Shown piece after piece: positions 15,492 to 24,849 of a stretch of 64,000 nt of DNA. Position 1 is the first letter of the stretch; every line of letters starts with the position of its first letter. The position numbers were made by a program, and so were the translations under genes. Origin of the DNA: Pedobacter soli (GTDB lineage Bacteria > Bacteroidota > Bacteroidia > Sphingobacteriales > Sphingobacteriaceae); contig NZ_FMZH01000001.1 of NCBI RefSeq assembly GCF_900101435.1, forward strand, positions 868,001 through 932,000, given 5' to 3'. Below the pieces are notes generated by a model. The model ran no database searches. It was not told where the DNA came from and saw only the letters and a list, made by a program, of their open reading frames with translations.

Positions 15492-16328
15492 CCTTTTCTC
15501 AAACTGAGCCGCAACCCATTCGCCATTTTGTTTATGGTCGATATATTTAATGCCGTATTTAGCACATTCGGCAGTAATCATGCTTAAATCGGGGTCGAGG
15601 TAAAAACCACTGAAGAAAATCTTTCCGCCTGGCTTTAATACTTCCGCATAGCGATGAATCTGATCTAAAAGAATATTCCGGTTAATGTTGGCAAAAATAA
15701 TATCATAAGCTTCATCCGGAATCACCTCTTTACTACCACAAAGTGCGGTTAAATTATCGACACCATTAAGCGCCGCATTTTCGATGGTACTCTGATAACA
15801 AATATCATCGTAATCGATTGCAACCAGGCTTTTAGCACCTAATTTAGCAGCCAGAATAGCCAGAATAGCCGTACCACAGCCCATATCCAAAATGGCTTTA
15901 TCTTTTACATCAGCTGCCAAGATATACTGCATCACCATGGTGGTGGTTTGGTGGTGACCTGTACCGAATGACATTTTCGGGTCGATTACAATTTCGTAAG
16001 GATACGATGGTTGTGGTTCATGAAAGGTTGCCCTCACGTAACATACATCATCAATTACCAGCGGACTGAAATTTTTCTCCCATTCGGCATTCCAGTTTTC
16101 ATCGGCAACATCTTCCAAAGTATAATCTGTTGCAAACTCATCACTGTAATTAGCCAGCAGATCTTTCAACTCCTGCTCGTTAAAATTATCTTTTATTACG
16201 AATGCCGTAAAACCACCCTCACTGTCTTCGAAAGTATCGAAGCCTAAATCTGCCAGATCGCTAATAAGCAAATCCTGCTGATAGTCTTCGATACCCTGAA
16301 ATGTAAATATTGCTTTTGTGTATTGCAT
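15489..16328 (-). CDS. prmA: Ribosomal protein L11 methyltransferase
   Basis: 279 residues. A SAM-dependent methyltransferase acting on L11. It has the PrmA-specific DPKMSFGTGHHQTTTMVMQY followed by motif I LDMGCGTAILAILAAKLGA, then VAIDYDDICYQS and IIFANINRNIL. An N-terminal substrate-recognition domain occupies about 1-90. Its start codon overlaps the tpiA stop by 1 nt (translational coupling). The last codon lies in a 7-nt repeat array. Confidence 0.93.
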   Translation of the reverse strand: MQYTKAIFTFQGIEDYQQDLLISDLADLGFDTFEDSEGGFTAFVIKDNFNEQELKDLLANYSDEFATDYTLEDVADENWNAEWEKNFSPLVIDDVCYVRATFHEPQPSYPYEIVIDPKMSFGTGHHQTTTMVMQYILAADVKDKAILDMGCGTAILAILAAKLGAKSLVAIDYDDICYQSTIENAALNGVDNLTALCGSKEVIPDEAYDIIFANINRNILLDQIHRYAEVLKPGGKIFFSGFYLDPDLSMITAECAKYGIKYIDHKQNGEWVAAQFEKR

Positions 16329-17089
16329 TAGCTGTTTAATGCTTTAATAATATCTGTAAAATCGCGCGATTTTAATGATGCACCACCAATCAGGCCACCA
16401 TCAATATCAGGTTGTGCGAATAAACTTGCCGCATTACCCGGGTTACAGCTACCGCCATATAAAATGGTTGTATCATCAGCGGTGTTGAAGCCATATTTTG
16501 CCTGAATTTCGCTACGGATGAAAGCATGAATATCCTGAGCTTGCTCTGGTGAAGCGGTTAAACCTGTACCAATAGCCCAAACCGGCTCATAGGCAATTAC
16601 AATTTTCTTAAAATCTTCTTCGGTTAAACCAAAAATACCGTCTACCAGTTGCTTCTTTAACACTTCGTAATAACTGCCGTTGTTACGCTCGTCTAAAGTT
16701 TCGCCAATACAAAAAATTGGGGTTAAGCCATTGGCTAAAGCTATTTTAGTTTTTTCTCCCAATAAAGCATCGCTTTCTGCAAAATATTGTCTGCGCTCTG
16801 AGTGACCTAAAATAACATATTCTGCACCAACAGATTTTACCATTTTAGCAGAAGTTTCGCCAGTGTAAGCACCGCTTTCTTTATCGCTGATATTCTGAGC
16901 ACCAATTTTAACATCGTTACCACCCAATTTTGCCAGGCTGTTTAAATGGATAAATGGCGAGCAAATAATCGCTAACTGATCGCCTTTGCGCTCATCTCTA
17001 ACCATATTTACGATTTCACTGAACAACGAAACGCCTTCGTTATAATCTAAGTTCATTTTCCAGTTACCGGCAACAATCTTTTTTCTCAT
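16328..17089 (-). CDS. tpiA: Triosephosphate isomerase
   Basis: 253 residues; interconverts dihydroxyacetone phosphate and glyceraldehyde 3-phosphate in glycolysis. GNWKMN carries the catalytic Lys, [10 protein letters not shown] the His, and [15 protein letters not shown] the catalytic Glu and hinge of loop 6. [12 protein letters not shown] binds phosphate. Full length. First gene of a two-gene unit with prmA. Confidence 0.96.
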   Translation of the reverse strand: MRKKIVAGNWKMNLDYNEGVSLFSEIVNMVRDERKGDQLAIICSPFIHLNSLAKLGGNDVKIGAQNISDKESGAYTGETSAKMVKSVGAEYVILGHSERRQYFAESDALLGEKTKIALANGLTPIFCIGETLDERNNGSYYEVLKKQLVDGIFGLTEEDFKKIVIAYEPVWAIGTGLTASPEQAQDIHAFIRSEIQAKYGFNTADDTTILYGGSCNPGNAASLFAQPDIDGGLIGGASLKSRDFTDIIKALNS

Positions 17090-17139
17090 TTTGTATTATT
17101 TAAGGATTGGTTGATCTTTTTCAAGATCAGGTTTTTATA

Positions 17140-18312
17140 TTAAAATCGCCTATACGATTCGGTTAATTCAAATACTTTAGTCAGGATGTTTTTTTCAACC
17201 TCGTTAAAGGCCACATCTTTTCTTGCAAACACCTTTTCAATTGTTTCGAACATTTTATGCAGTTTATAAGTATCGAAACCAGCAGCACCACCCCAGGCAA
17301 AATCGGCTATATGATGCGGCGGGAAACCGGCGCCAAAAACATTGGCTCCAACACCTACTACGCTACCGGTATTAAACATGGTATTGATACCACTTTTGGC
17401 ATGATCGGCCATAATTAAGCCGCAAAATTGCAAATTGGTATTGCGCAGTTTTTCGCTTTCGTAATCGTAAAGCTTTACTTCTGCATAGTTGTTTTTTAAA
17501 TTCGAGTTGTTGGTATCGGCACCAATGTTGCACCACTCGCCCATTACCGAATTACCCAAATAACCTTCGTGACCTTTAGCTGAGTTACCCCAAATTACTG
17601 AGTTGTTAATTTCACCTCCGGCCCGGCTGTTTGGACCAATGGTAGTACCCGAATATATTTTAGCCCCCATTTTTATGGAAGAATTTTCGCATAAGGCAAA
17701 GGAGCCTCTTATTAACGAGCCTTCCCAAACCTCGGCATTTTTGCCGATATAAATGGGACCGTAACCACTATTGAGTACACTACACTCTACCTTAGCACCT
17801 TCTTCCAGAAAAATATCATTGCCCAATAATTGGTTGGTACTACTAATGTCTGCAGAGGTTCGTCCTTCGGTTAACAATTTAAAATCTTTCCTGATCTCAG
17901 CCGGATTGTTACCAAAAATGTGCTCCGGATAGCTAATCTTGCTGAAATTTAAACTGTAATCAACTGGTTTCAACTGTTTTCGAGCCTCTTTATAGGTTAA
18001 AACTTCACCATTATTAAAGGCCAGAACAACATCACCCGCCAACAACACTTCACCGACTTTAAGTGCGGTAACCGCGTTGAGCAAATCTTCATCGGGGCAT
18101 ACCGAACCATTTATAAATAAACTGGCGTTAGATTTCGGAGCAAATTTTACAGAGAGGTAATCCTGGGTCTGAAAGCCAAAATCGGCTTTTAAGTATTTCG
18201 CCCACTTTTCTGCAATGGTTAAAATACCAATGCGCAAATTGGCCACAGGCCTGGTAAACGTAAGCGGACGAAGGGACATCCAGCTGGCATCATCAAAAAG
18301 ATTGATTGTCAT
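17140..18312 (-). CDS. GlmU-like nucleotidyltransferase/left-handed beta-helix protein
   Basis: 390 residues from the ATG at 18312; a longer reading from 18351 would add a stretch inside the upstream terminator hairpin. The N-terminal part (INLFDDASWMSLRPLTFTRP, FINGSVCPDEDLL) resembles the putative sugar nucleotidyltransferase domain of Bacteroidota GlmU-like proteins. The C-terminal part (about 180-330) is hexapeptide-repeat-like: VWEGSLIRGSFALCE, IKMGAKIYSGTTIGPNSRAG. It probably makes or acylates a sugar nucleotide; substrate unknown. 50 nt upstream of tpiA. Confidence 0.8.
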   Translation of the reverse strand: MTINLFDDASWMSLRPLTFTRPVANLRIGILTIAEKWAKYLKADFGFQTQDYLSVKFAPKSNASLFINGSVCPDEDLLNAVTALKVGEVLLAGDVVLAFNNGEVLTYKEARKQLKPVDYSLNFSKISYPEHIFGNNPAEIRKDFKLLTEGRTSADISSTNQLLGNDIFLEEGAKVECSVLNSGYGPIYIGKNAEVWEGSLIRGSFALCENSSIKMGAKIYSGTTIGPNSRAGGEINNSVIWGNSAKGHEGYLGNSVMGEWCNIGADTNNSNLKNNYAEVKLYDYESEKLRNTNLQFCGLIMADHAKSGINTMFNTGSVVGVGANVFGAGFPPHHIADFAWGGAAGFDTYKLHKMFETIEKVFARKDVAFNEVEKNILTKVFELTESYRRF

Positions 18313-18321
18313 AAGCAACAA

Positions 18322-18360
18322 AAATAAAAAAAGTCCCGATGCTTTTGGCAAAGGGACTTT
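18322..18360 (-). terminator. Terminator of rpmE
   Basis: Minus strand: stem AAAGTCCC / GGGACTTT with a 15-nt loop, followed by TTTTTATTTT. It sits between rpmE and the GlmU-like gene. Confidence 0.85.
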
Positions 18361-18384
18361 AAAAAATGCTTTTTGTAGCTAAAA

Positions 18385-18633
18385 TTATTTCTTAGCGTAA
18401 CGGTTTTTGAATTTATCGATACGTCCTGCAGTATCAACCAATTTCATTTTACCAGTATAAAAAGGGTGTGAAGTGTGAGAAATCTCTAATTTATATAATG
18501 GATACTCGTTACCATCTTCCCATTTAATAGTTTCTTTAGTGTCTACGCAAGATTTTGTTAAGAAAGCATATTCGTTAGACATATCTTTAAAAACAACTGG
18601 TCTGTAGCTTGTTGGGTGCAAATCTTTTTTCAT
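18385..18633 (-). CDS. rpmE2: 50S ribosomal protein L31, type B
   Basis: 82 residues from the ATG at 18633 ([20 protein letters not shown]); an upstream in-frame extension is not family-like. [28 protein letters not shown] are diagnostic. The N-terminal zinc cysteines of type A L31 are absent, as in the zinc-independent form. Confidence 0.95.
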   Translation of the reverse strand: MKKDLHPTSYRPVVFKDMSNEYAFLTKSCVDTKETIKWEDGNEYPLYKLEISHTSHPFYTGKMKLVDTAGRIDKFKNRYAKK

Positions 18634-18867
18634 TTGAATATTATTTTTAGTTATCTGTGTGAAAGCATCAAGAACATTTTTGCAATTTGCTGGCAACAAC
18701 GCTTATGACATTTCCTATTAGTCTTTCTACCTCTATTTTAGAGGATGCAAATATCCTAATTTTATTTTTGATTTACAAGCCTAATTCAAGAATTTTAATT
18801 AATAAGGTATTTCGCTACAATTATAAACTAAAAATGATGGCAAAAAAGCCAAATACAGCACTTTAAA

Positions 18868-19167
18868 CTAATCTTTTTTGGGACTATATTTTTGCCAGGT
18901 TTCGATCTTTGCTTTTTGCCGGGCGATATAAGCATCGGCAATTACCTCGGCCGAGCTTGAGCCCTCAGCCGTTTCGAGCAATTCTTTTAACTTATACTGA
19001 TCTACATCGGCCTTATACAAAATCTGAATCAACTTCGGAAAATCGTTATCAATCAGATAGGCAAATGCATCGACCATCACCTCCCGAAGTTGATTTTCGG
19101 ACAGGTTTTCGGCGATATCGAAATCTTTGCTGATGATTTTGGTTAAAGGCGAAACATTTTGCATCAA
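18868..19167 (-). CDS. Small helical protein of unknown function
   Basis: 99 residues, soluble, predicted all-helical (DAFAYLIDNDFPKLIQILYK, YIARQKAKIETWQKYSPKKD). No known motif recognised. It lies 15 nt downstream of another unknown gene on the same strand and is probably co-transcribed. The 234 nt between it and rpmE show nothing clear. Confidence 0.7.
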   Translation of the reverse strand: MMQNVSPLTKIISKDFDIAENLSENQLREVMVDAFAYLIDNDFPKLIQILYKADVDQYKLKELLETAEGSSSAEVIADAYIARQKAKIETWQKYSPKKD

Positions 19168-19182
19168 ATAGTAAAATTAGTT

Positions 19183-19551
19183 TTATTGTGACGCTATAAA
19201 AAGTCTGCGTCCATTATCAAGGGTAGATCTGCAGATCTCTTTTAAAGCACTATAAGCATCAATATAAGATGACTCCAGCGAAATATTAATTTGACATAGT
19301 TGAGTATAAAACTCCTGAATCCGTTTACATTCCCATCTATCATTATGCCAACCTTCAGCTCTAAAATAATTATACATTACACTCTGTTCGTGGTATTGAC
19401 CTAATGGGATCAATGATAAAATTTCGTCAAAATGAAACTCGAGTAAGTGAACTTCAAAAATGGTTATTTCATTTTTTTTATTGACAGCCTGCTCATATAA
19501 AACAATTTCTGAATATCCCTCGTACCCCTTATATAAATCGATTTTCTTCAT
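19183..19551 (-). CDS. Hypothetical soluble protein
   Basis: 122 residues if the ATG at 19551 (MKKIDLYKGYEGYSE) is used. An ATG at 19587 would add 12 residues and cannot be excluded. No recognised domain: acidic, with a His/Trp-rich middle (AEGWHNDRWECKRIQ). Upstream partner of the 99-residue gene. Confidence 0.6.
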   Translation of the reverse strand: MKKIDLYKGYEGYSEIVLYEQAVNKKNEITIFEVHLLEFHFDEILSLIPLGQYHEQSVMYNYFRAEGWHNDRWECKRIQEFYTQLCQINISLESSYIDAYSALKEICRSTLDNGRRLFIASQ

Positions 19552-19591
19552 TTTATTAAAAACACTTTTTAAGCCAAGAACCACCATACAA

Positions 19592-19665
19592 AGTTAAATA
19601 AACCTGATGGAAATGGCATGCCGATTTTTCATCGGCATATAATGTACAGCAGGGCTGCAGATGCT
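19592..19665 (+). repeat. Diverged copy of the MITE-like element
   Basis: Begins GTTAAATAAACC, holds a perfect hairpin ATGCCGAT / ATCGGCAT (19618-19638) and ends AGCAGGGCTGCAGATGC. The same ordered blocks occur at 37858-37947. The remaining 19666-19744 is pyrimidine-rich with at best a weak 7-nt period. Confidence 0.7.
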
Positions 19666-19744
19666 ATGAAATACAGAACCGTTCGTTTTCAAAGACATTT
19701 CACCCCAACCTCTTCCCTTTTACATCCTTTCATCTTACCTCCCA

Positions 19745-20152
19745 TCATACCCATTTAATTTCCTGGCAAAGCTCTATTAAAACGCCGTTTGTTTGTTTTG
19801 GATGAACAAAGCACACCATTTTATTATCTGCGCCTTTTTTGGGTGTTTCGTTTAACAACACAAAACCATTGGCTTTTAAGCGCTCCATTTCGGCCAGAAT
19901 ATCATCAACAGCAAAGGCAATATGATGAATCCCCTCTCCTTTTTTTTCCAGAAAGCGGGCAATGGCACTATCTTCATCGGTAGCCTCCAGCAGCTCAACC
20001 TTGTTCTCGCCGGTTTTAAAAAACGCTGTGTTCACCTGCTCCGAAGCTACCAATTCGGTTTTATAGCACGAAGTGTTGAGTAAAAGCTCGTAAAGCGGAA
20101 CCGACTTATTTAAACTATTTACGGCAATTCCGATATGTTCTATCTTATTCAT
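19745..20152 (-). CDS. mce: Methylmalonyl-CoA epimerase
   Basis: 135 residues from the ATG at 20152 (MNKIEHIGIAVNSLNKSVPL). A VOC/glyoxalase-fold enzyme with metal ligands in KIEHIGIAV, GIHHIAFAVDD and NGVLIELCQE. It epimerises methylmalonyl-CoA between propionyl-CoA carboxylase and mutase. No mutase gene is nearby. Divergent from iscS. Confidence 0.9.
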   Translation of the reverse strand: MNKIEHIGIAVNSLNKSVPLYELLLNTSCYKTELVASEQVNTAFFKTGENKVELLEATDEDSAIARFLEKKGEGIHHIAFAVDDILAEMERLKANGFVLLNETPKKGADNKMVCFVHPKQTNGVLIELCQEIKWV

Positions 20153-20220
20153 CGTTTTAAAAGGTTGGTTAAATGTAAAAATGCAGGTTTTCTCTATAAC
20201 CTCATAGCTATTATTTATAA

Positions 20221-20248
20221 TTGTTAGCAAACTTTTTTTGTATCTTTG
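20221..20248 (+). promoter_or_regulatory. Promoter of the isc operon
   Basis: TTG (20221-20223), a 17-nt spacer and TATCTTTG (20241-20248) match the TTG/TAnnTTTG consensus of this phylum. The leader to the iscS ATG is about 20 nt. Confidence 0.65.
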
Positions 20249-20271
20249 TATCAATAATCAACAGAATAAAG

Positions 20272-21483
20272 ATGAAACAGCCGATATATTTAGATAATAA
20301 TGCAACAACACCGTTAGATCCGAGAGTGTTGGAAGCAATGCTACCTTACTTTACTGAGAAATTTGGGAATGCCGCGAGCCGCAATCACGCGTTTGGCTGG
20401 GTGGCTGAAGAGGGTGTAGATTATGCTCGTGAACAGGTAGCCAAATTAATCGGCTGTACTGAAAAAGAAATTATTTTTACATCAGGTGCTACCGAGGCCG
20501 ATAACCTGGCCATTAAAGGTGTATTTGAAATGTACAAAGAAAAAGGTAACCACATTATTACTGCGGTTACTGAGCATAAAGCAGTTTTAGATACCTGCAA
20601 GCACTTAGAAAAAAATGGTGCACGTGTTACTTATTTAGGTGTTAAAGAAGATGGTTTAATTGATTTAGCTGAATTAGAAGCTACCATGACACCAGAAACG
20701 ATTTTAGTTTCGATTATGTATGGTAACAACGAAATCGGCGTAATCCAACCCGTTAAAGAAATTTCGGCTATTGCACACAAACACGGCGCTTTATTTATGA
20801 CTGATGCTACGCAGGCAGTTGGTAAAATTCCGGTTGATGTAAATGCTGACGGTATTGATTTAATGGCTTTCTCGGCACACAAAATGTACGGACCAAAAGG
20901 TGTTGGTGCACTTTATGTACGCCGTAAAGGTCCAAGGGTTAAAGTTACTGCACAAATGGATGGCGGTGGTCACGAACGTGGCATGCGCTCAGGTACCTTA
21001 AACGTTCCGGGTATTGTTGGTTTAGGTAAAGCCTGCGAACTTTGCCGTTTAGAGATGGAAAGCGAAACCGTTCGTTTGTCAGCTTTACGTGATAAGTTAG
21101 AATCGACTTTAAACAAAATGGAAGAAAGTTATGTTAATGGTAATACACAACACCGTTTACCACACGTAGCCAACATTTCATTCAAATATGTTGAAGGTGA
21201 AGGTTTAATGATGGCCATGAGTGATTTAGCAGTATCTTCGGGTTCGGCTTGTACTTCTGCCTCTTTAGAACCATCATACGTTTTAAAAAGCTTAGGTTTA
21301 TCTGATGATTTGGCTCACTCATCTATCCGTTTTGGTTTAGGAAGATTTACCACTGAAGCAGAAATTGACCAGGCGATTGCCGTAACCGAAAAAGCAGTTA
21401 ATCACTTAAGAGAACTTTCTCCGCTTTGGGAAATGTTTAAAGAAGGTATTGACTTGAGTAAAATTGAGTGGGCAGAACACTAA
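20272..21483 (+). CDS. iscS: Cysteine desulfurase
   Basis: 403 residues from the ATG at 20272 ([20 protein letters not shown]). A PLP enzyme supplying sulfur for Fe-S clusters. PLP Lys204 is in [11 protein letters not shown], and catalytic Cys327 is in [19 protein letters not shown] and [14 protein letters not shown] are also typical. An upstream in-frame TTG would start inside the promoter. First gene of iscS-iscU-iscA; iscR, hscBA and fdx are absent here. Confidence 0.95.
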   Translation: MKQPIYLDNNATTPLDPRVLEAMLPYFTEKFGNAASRNHAFGWVAEEGVDYAREQVAKLIGCTEKEIIFTSGATEADNLAIKGVFEMYKEKGNHIITAVTEHKAVLDTCKHLEKNGARVTYLGVKEDGLIDLAELEATMTPETILVSIMYGNNEIGVIQPVKEISAIAHKHGALFMTDATQAVGKIPVDVNADGIDLMAFSAHKMYGPKGVGALYVRRKGPRVKVTAQMDGGGHERGMRSGTLNVPGIVGLGKACELCRLEMESETVRLSALRDKLESTLNKMEESYVNGNTQHRLPHVANISFKYVEGEGLMMAMSDLAVSSGSACTSASLEPSYVLKSLGLSDDLAHSSIRFGLGRFTTEAEIDQAIAVTEKAVNHLRELSPLWEMFKEGIDLSKIEWAEH

Positions 21484-21490
21484 GAACGGT

Positions 21491-21560
21491 TTGGAGTTGG
21501 CAGTTTGCAGTTTTGAGTACGCTAACTGATAATTGATAACTGAAAATTGATAACTATTTA
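21491..21560. repeat. Heptad-period repeat between iscS and iscU
   Basis: Ten in-register units from 8 nt after the iscS stop: TTGGAGT, TGGCAGT, TTGCAGT, TTTGAGT, ACGCTAA, CTGATAA, TTGATAA, CTGAAAA, TTGATAA, CTATTTA. The unit drifts from a GCAGT to a TGATAA theme without losing the 7-nt frame. Confidence 0.85.
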
Positions 21561-21595
21561 AAATTTGCTCCGTAAGGAGATTAAAAAATAAAAAC

Positions 21596-22009
21596 ATGGC
21601 ATATTCAGAAAAAGTAATTGATCATTACAATAACCCACGTAATGTAGGTACTTTAAATAAAGACAGTAAATTTGTAGGCACTGGGTTAGTTGGTGCACCA
21701 GAGTGCGGCGACGTAATGCGTTTACAAATAGAAGTTGGAGAAGATAATGTAATTACCGATGCTAAATTTAAAACATTTGGTTGTGGTTCGGCTATTGCTT
21801 CTTCATCTTTAGCAACCGAATGGTTAAAAGGAAAAACAATTGACGAAGCATTAGCGATCGATAATATGGATATTGTGGAAGAACTGGCTTTACCACCTGT
21901 TAAAATTCACTGTTCAGTATTGGCAGAAGATGCAATTAAATCGGCTATTAACGATTACCGCGTTAAAAATGGTTTAGAAGCAATTGCTTTAGAAAAATCA
22001 CACCACTAA
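21596..22009 (+). CDS. iscU: Iron-sulfur cluster scaffold protein
   Basis: 137 residues. The three cluster-binding cysteines and the conserved Asp are present: Cys37/Asp39 in GAPECGDV, Cys63 in FKTFGCGSAIASSS, Cys106 in LPPVKIHCSVLAEDAI. The N-terminus EKVIDHYNNPRNVGTL is typical. Second gene of the isc operon. Confidence 0.96.
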   Translation: MAYSEKVIDHYNNPRNVGTLNKDSKFVGTGLVGAPECGDVMRLQIEVGEDNVITDAKFKTFGCGSAIASSSLATEWLKGKTIDEALAIDNMDIVEELALPPVKIHCSVLAEDAIKSAINDYRVKNGLEAIALEKSHH

Positions 22010-22035
22010 TCTAGTAGCAAGTATTAGAGAATCAA

Positions 22036-22108
22036 TTATCAAGATTTAAATTTCGGCTTGATAATCTCATGCTACTTGATACTAGATACTTGATACTTGA
22101 TACTAAAA
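22036..22108. repeat. Hairpin plus ACTTGAT heptad repeat between iscU and iscA
   Basis: An inverted repeat ATTATCAAG / CTTGATAAT is followed by in-register 7-nt units ACTTGAT (22074-22080), ACTAGAT, ACTTGAT, ACTTGAT, ACTAAAA. It ends 11 nt before the iscA ATG. Confidence 0.82.
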
Positions 22109-22119
22109 TACTCAATACC

Positions 22120-22446
22120 ATGATCACAATAACCGATAAGGCAAAAGATAAAATTGATCACTTAATGCAGGATTCTGCAATGGGTTCTGATTACTTTTTA
22201 CGCGTTTCTGTAAAAGGTGGTGGTTGTTCTGGTTTATCATACAATTTAGATTTCGATAACGAAGAACAAAAAGGCGATCAGTTTTTTGAAGATAAAGGAA
22301 TTAAGATTGCATTAGATATGAAATCGTTTCTTTACCTGGCCGGAACTGAACTGGATTTTACTGATGGTTTGAACGGAAAAGGTTTCAACTTCGTAAATCC
22401 AAATGCAAGCCGTACCTGCGGCTGTGGCGAGAGTTTCTCCGTTTAA
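22120..22446 (+). CDS. iscA: A-type iron-sulfur cluster carrier
   Basis: 108 residues from the ATG at 22120 (MITITDKAKDKIDHLMQDSA). The three A-type cysteines are in KGGGCSGLSY and SRTCGCGESF. An alternative start at 22069 would translate the heptad repeat and is rejected. Last gene of the isc operon, followed by a terminator. Confidence 0.93.
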   Translation: MITITDKAKDKIDHLMQDSAMGSDYFLRVSVKGGGCSGLSYNLDFDNEEQKGDQFFEDKGIKIALDMKSFLYLAGTELDFTDGLNGKGFNFVNPNASRTCGCGESFSV

Positions 22447-22465
22447 GCGAATTAAAATATTTTAC

Positions 22466-22496
22466 AAAAAGGTTTCATGGCTATGGAACCTTTTTT
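22466..22496 (+). terminator. isc operon terminator
   Basis: AAAAAGGTT and GAACCTTTTT with pairing continued by CAT/ATG, then a T run, 20 nt after iscA. The remaining 22497-22812 holds no gene; CGCAGATTTAGCAGATTT (22542-22559) belongs to a CAGAT-type dispersed sequence also seen near 37019. Confidence 0.8.
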
Positions 22497-22812
22497 GCGT
22501 TTATGGATTTTATTTTTTCAGACCATTAGCATTGGTTTCCCGCAGATTTAGCAGATTTCATGTAACAACATATTCACTGCCTAACCAAGCCATCATACAA
22601 TACCTCCCATCTCCTTAAATTATGTTATATATAAAGAATTGGCAATGATGTAAAGTTGCTTTAACCTGCGTTTCTTTCCTGTTTAATATGCAGAAAATAA
22701 CTTAAGATCAGTCCAACCAAAAAGTGAAACCTCCCTGAGCGCACATCAAATTGTATTTTTAAACCAAAAAGCGTTATAATTGTTAAAATAACGAACACAC
22801 CAAATTACGAGC

Positions 22813-24729
22813 ATGCCACTAATTAACGAATTTTCAACCGTTCCTACCCTTTTAAGGAATGTTGTAAAAAATATACATAAACCCGAAGAAACTTTCCTGA
22901 TCCATAAACAAAGTAATGAGTGGCTCGAAATTTCTTATGAGGACACCCTTAAAAGAGCTGATGCCGTTTCTGCATTCTTTTTAGAAAAGGGAATCAAAAA
23001 AGGCGACCGTTTGGGCTTAATGATCGAAAACTCTCCCGAATATGTATATTACGATCAGGGTATCCAGCAAATTGGTGTGGTTAACGTGTCTATTTACCCT
23101 ACGCTGTCTGAACAGGAAGTAGCCTATATTATTAATGATTCGGGCATTAAAGCCATCCTGGTAGGGAACAATTTCCTTTATCGCAAAGTATTAAAGGTAG
23201 CCGCCAACTGTAAAGAATTAAAATACATTATTCCGGCTTTTAAAGATTTCGAAAAAGTAACGGTTCCGGCCGATGTTCATGTTGAAGTAATTGCTTTTTC
23301 TGATATCCTGGCACTTAAACACCAGATTACAGCTGCAGAAAAGGCCGAAATAGATCAATGCAGAAACCAGGTTTTACCGCAGGATGTTTCTTCACTGATT
23401 TATACCTCCGGCACCACAGGAACACCTAAAGGCGTAATGCTTACCCACTATAATTTTGTTAAAAACGTAGAGGTATGTTTGCAGCAGATTCCGGTAATAG
23501 ATCAGACTGAAACTTTCCTGTCTTTCTTACCGCTATCGCACGTATTCGAACGTACAGCTACCTACCACGTATGTTGCGCACAGGGTTGTAAAATTGCATT
23601 TGCCCAAAGTTTGGAGCTATTGGCCAAAAACATGGGCGAAGTACGCCCTACCGTTATGAGTTGCGTGCCGCGTTTACTGGAACGCATCCACGATAAAGCC
23701 ATTAAATCGGGCACTGCCGGTGGAGGCACCAAAGCCAAAATATTTACCTGGGCGTTAGAAACGGGAAATAAATACCGAGTAGCTAAGGAAGCCGGTAAAA
23801 ATCCGGGAATGATCCTATCGGCAAAAAAAGGAATTGCCGAGAAACTGGTATTCAGTAAGATTAAAGAAAAAACCGGTGGTCGTTTAAAGTTTATGATTTC
23901 GGGTGGCGCTGCTTTGCCTAAAAATGTGGGCGAGTTTTTTGGCGATCTGGGCATTAAAATATTAGAGGGTTTTGGCTTAACCGAAACCTCTCCGGTAATG
24001 TCGGTTACCGAATACCACAGACAGGTTTATGGTACTGTCGGGCGGATTATCCCTGGTATTGAAGTGGCTATACAGGATGTGGAGAGCAAAGAAATGATCA
24101 GCATCCAAACCCACAATACTTTTAACGAAGAATTTGAATGTGCAGAAGGCGAAGTAATTGTACGAGGCCATTGTGTAATGAAAGGTTATTTCAACAAGCC
24201 TGCAGAAACCGCCGAAGCTATTGATAAAGATATGTGGTTCCACACGGGTGATATTGGCCGTTTTTACAAGGGTAACCTGCAAATTACCGATCGTTTGAAA
24301 AATATGATCGTAAATGCTTATGGCAAAAATGTTTACCCTACCCCGGTTGAAAACATTTACTTAAAAAGTCCAAAAATTGACCAGTTATTTTTAATTGGCG
24401 ATAAGCGTGAATTTATTACCGCTATCATTATTCCAAACCGCGAAACTTTAGAAGAAACCTTTAAACTGAAGCCTTCATTTTTTGAAGAGGCCGATCCGTT
24501 TATCCGCAACCCTGAAATTATAGAATGGATGGAGCAGGATATCAAAAAAATCTCAAACGAACTGGCTAAATTCGAACGCATTAAAAATTTTAAGATCAAA
24601 CGTAATCCTTTCAATATCGACGAAGGAGAAATTACGCCAACCATGAAAGTTAAACGCCGCATTGTAGAAAAGAAATATGCGGAAGCGATTAACGAAATGT
24701 ATGAAGAAGATGTAGAAGCAGAATCTTAG
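22813..24729 (+). CDS. Long-chain acyl-CoA synthetase (AMP-forming)
   Basis: 638 residues. An ANL-superfamily enzyme activating fatty acids to acyl-CoA via acyl-AMP. P-loop LIYTSGTTGTPKGVMLTHYN, A5-type FGLTETSPVMSV, A7 WFHTGDIGRF and A8 ITDRLKNMIVNAYGKNVYPT. Length and the FLPLSHVFERT segment fit the FadD15-like clade. Membrane-associated or cytoplasmic. No obvious operon partner. Confidence 0.93.
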   Translation: MPLINEFSTVPTLLRNVVKNIHKPEETFLIHKQSNEWLEISYEDTLKRADAVSAFFLEKGIKKGDRLGLMIENSPEYVYYDQGIQQIGVVNVSIYPTLSEQEVAYIINDSGIKAILVGNNFLYRKVLKVAANCKELKYIIPAFKDFEKVTVPADVHVEVIAFSDILALKHQITAAEKAEIDQCRNQVLPQDVSSLIYTSGTTGTPKGVMLTHYNFVKNVEVCLQQIPVIDQTETFLSFLPLSHVFERTATYHVCCAQGCKIAFAQSLELLAKNMGEVRPTVMSCVPRLLERIHDKAIKSGTAGGGTKAKIFTWALETGNKYRVAKEAGKNPGMILSAKKGIAEKLVFSKIKEKTGGRLKFMISGGAALPKNVGEFFGDLGIKILEGFGLTETSPVMSVTEYHRQVYGTVGRIIPGIEVAIQDVESKEMISIQTHNTFNEEFECAEGEVIVRGHCVMKGYFNKPAETAEAIDKDMWFHTGDIGRFYKGNLQITDRLKNMIVNAYGKNVYPTPVENIYLKSPKIDQLFLIGDKREFITAIIIPNRETLEETFKLKPSFFEEADPFIRNPEIIEWMEQDIKKISNELAKFERIKNFKIKRNPFNIDEGEITPTMKVKRRIVEKKYAEAINEMYEEDVEAES

Positions 24730-24736
24730 GTAAAAC

Positions 24737-24822
24737 AAGATTGGCAGAACCATCATCGTGAATTAAAAAAATCAATTTCTATTGCTTTATGATTGCTTCG
24801 TTCCTCACAATGACGAAGTAAT
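24737..24822 (-). repeat. Dispersed intergenic repeat
   Basis: On the minus strand it reads CTTCGTCATTGTGAGGAACG followed by AAGCAATC, with CTTCGT/ACGAAG arms. From memory this resembles the common CGTCATTGCGAGGAACGAAG family. Only one copy is in this window, so repeat status rests on recognition. Confidence 0.5.
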
Positions 24823-24826
24823 TCAT

Positions 24827-24834
24827 TACTTTTG
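24827..24834 (+). promoter_or_regulatory. -7 box of lysS
   Basis: TACTTTTG, exact TAnnTTTG, 15 nt before the ATG at 24850. Confidence 0.55.
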
Positions 24835-24849
24835 CAAAAAATACCCGAA

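Noticed and set aside
19702..19747. Another 7-nt-period repeat in the pyrimidine-rich stretch before mce
   Set aside because: Period is only weakly visible by eye; compositional bias could explain it.
22069..22119. N-terminal extension of IscA
   Set aside because: It would translate the ACTTGAT repeat; the family start is at 22120.
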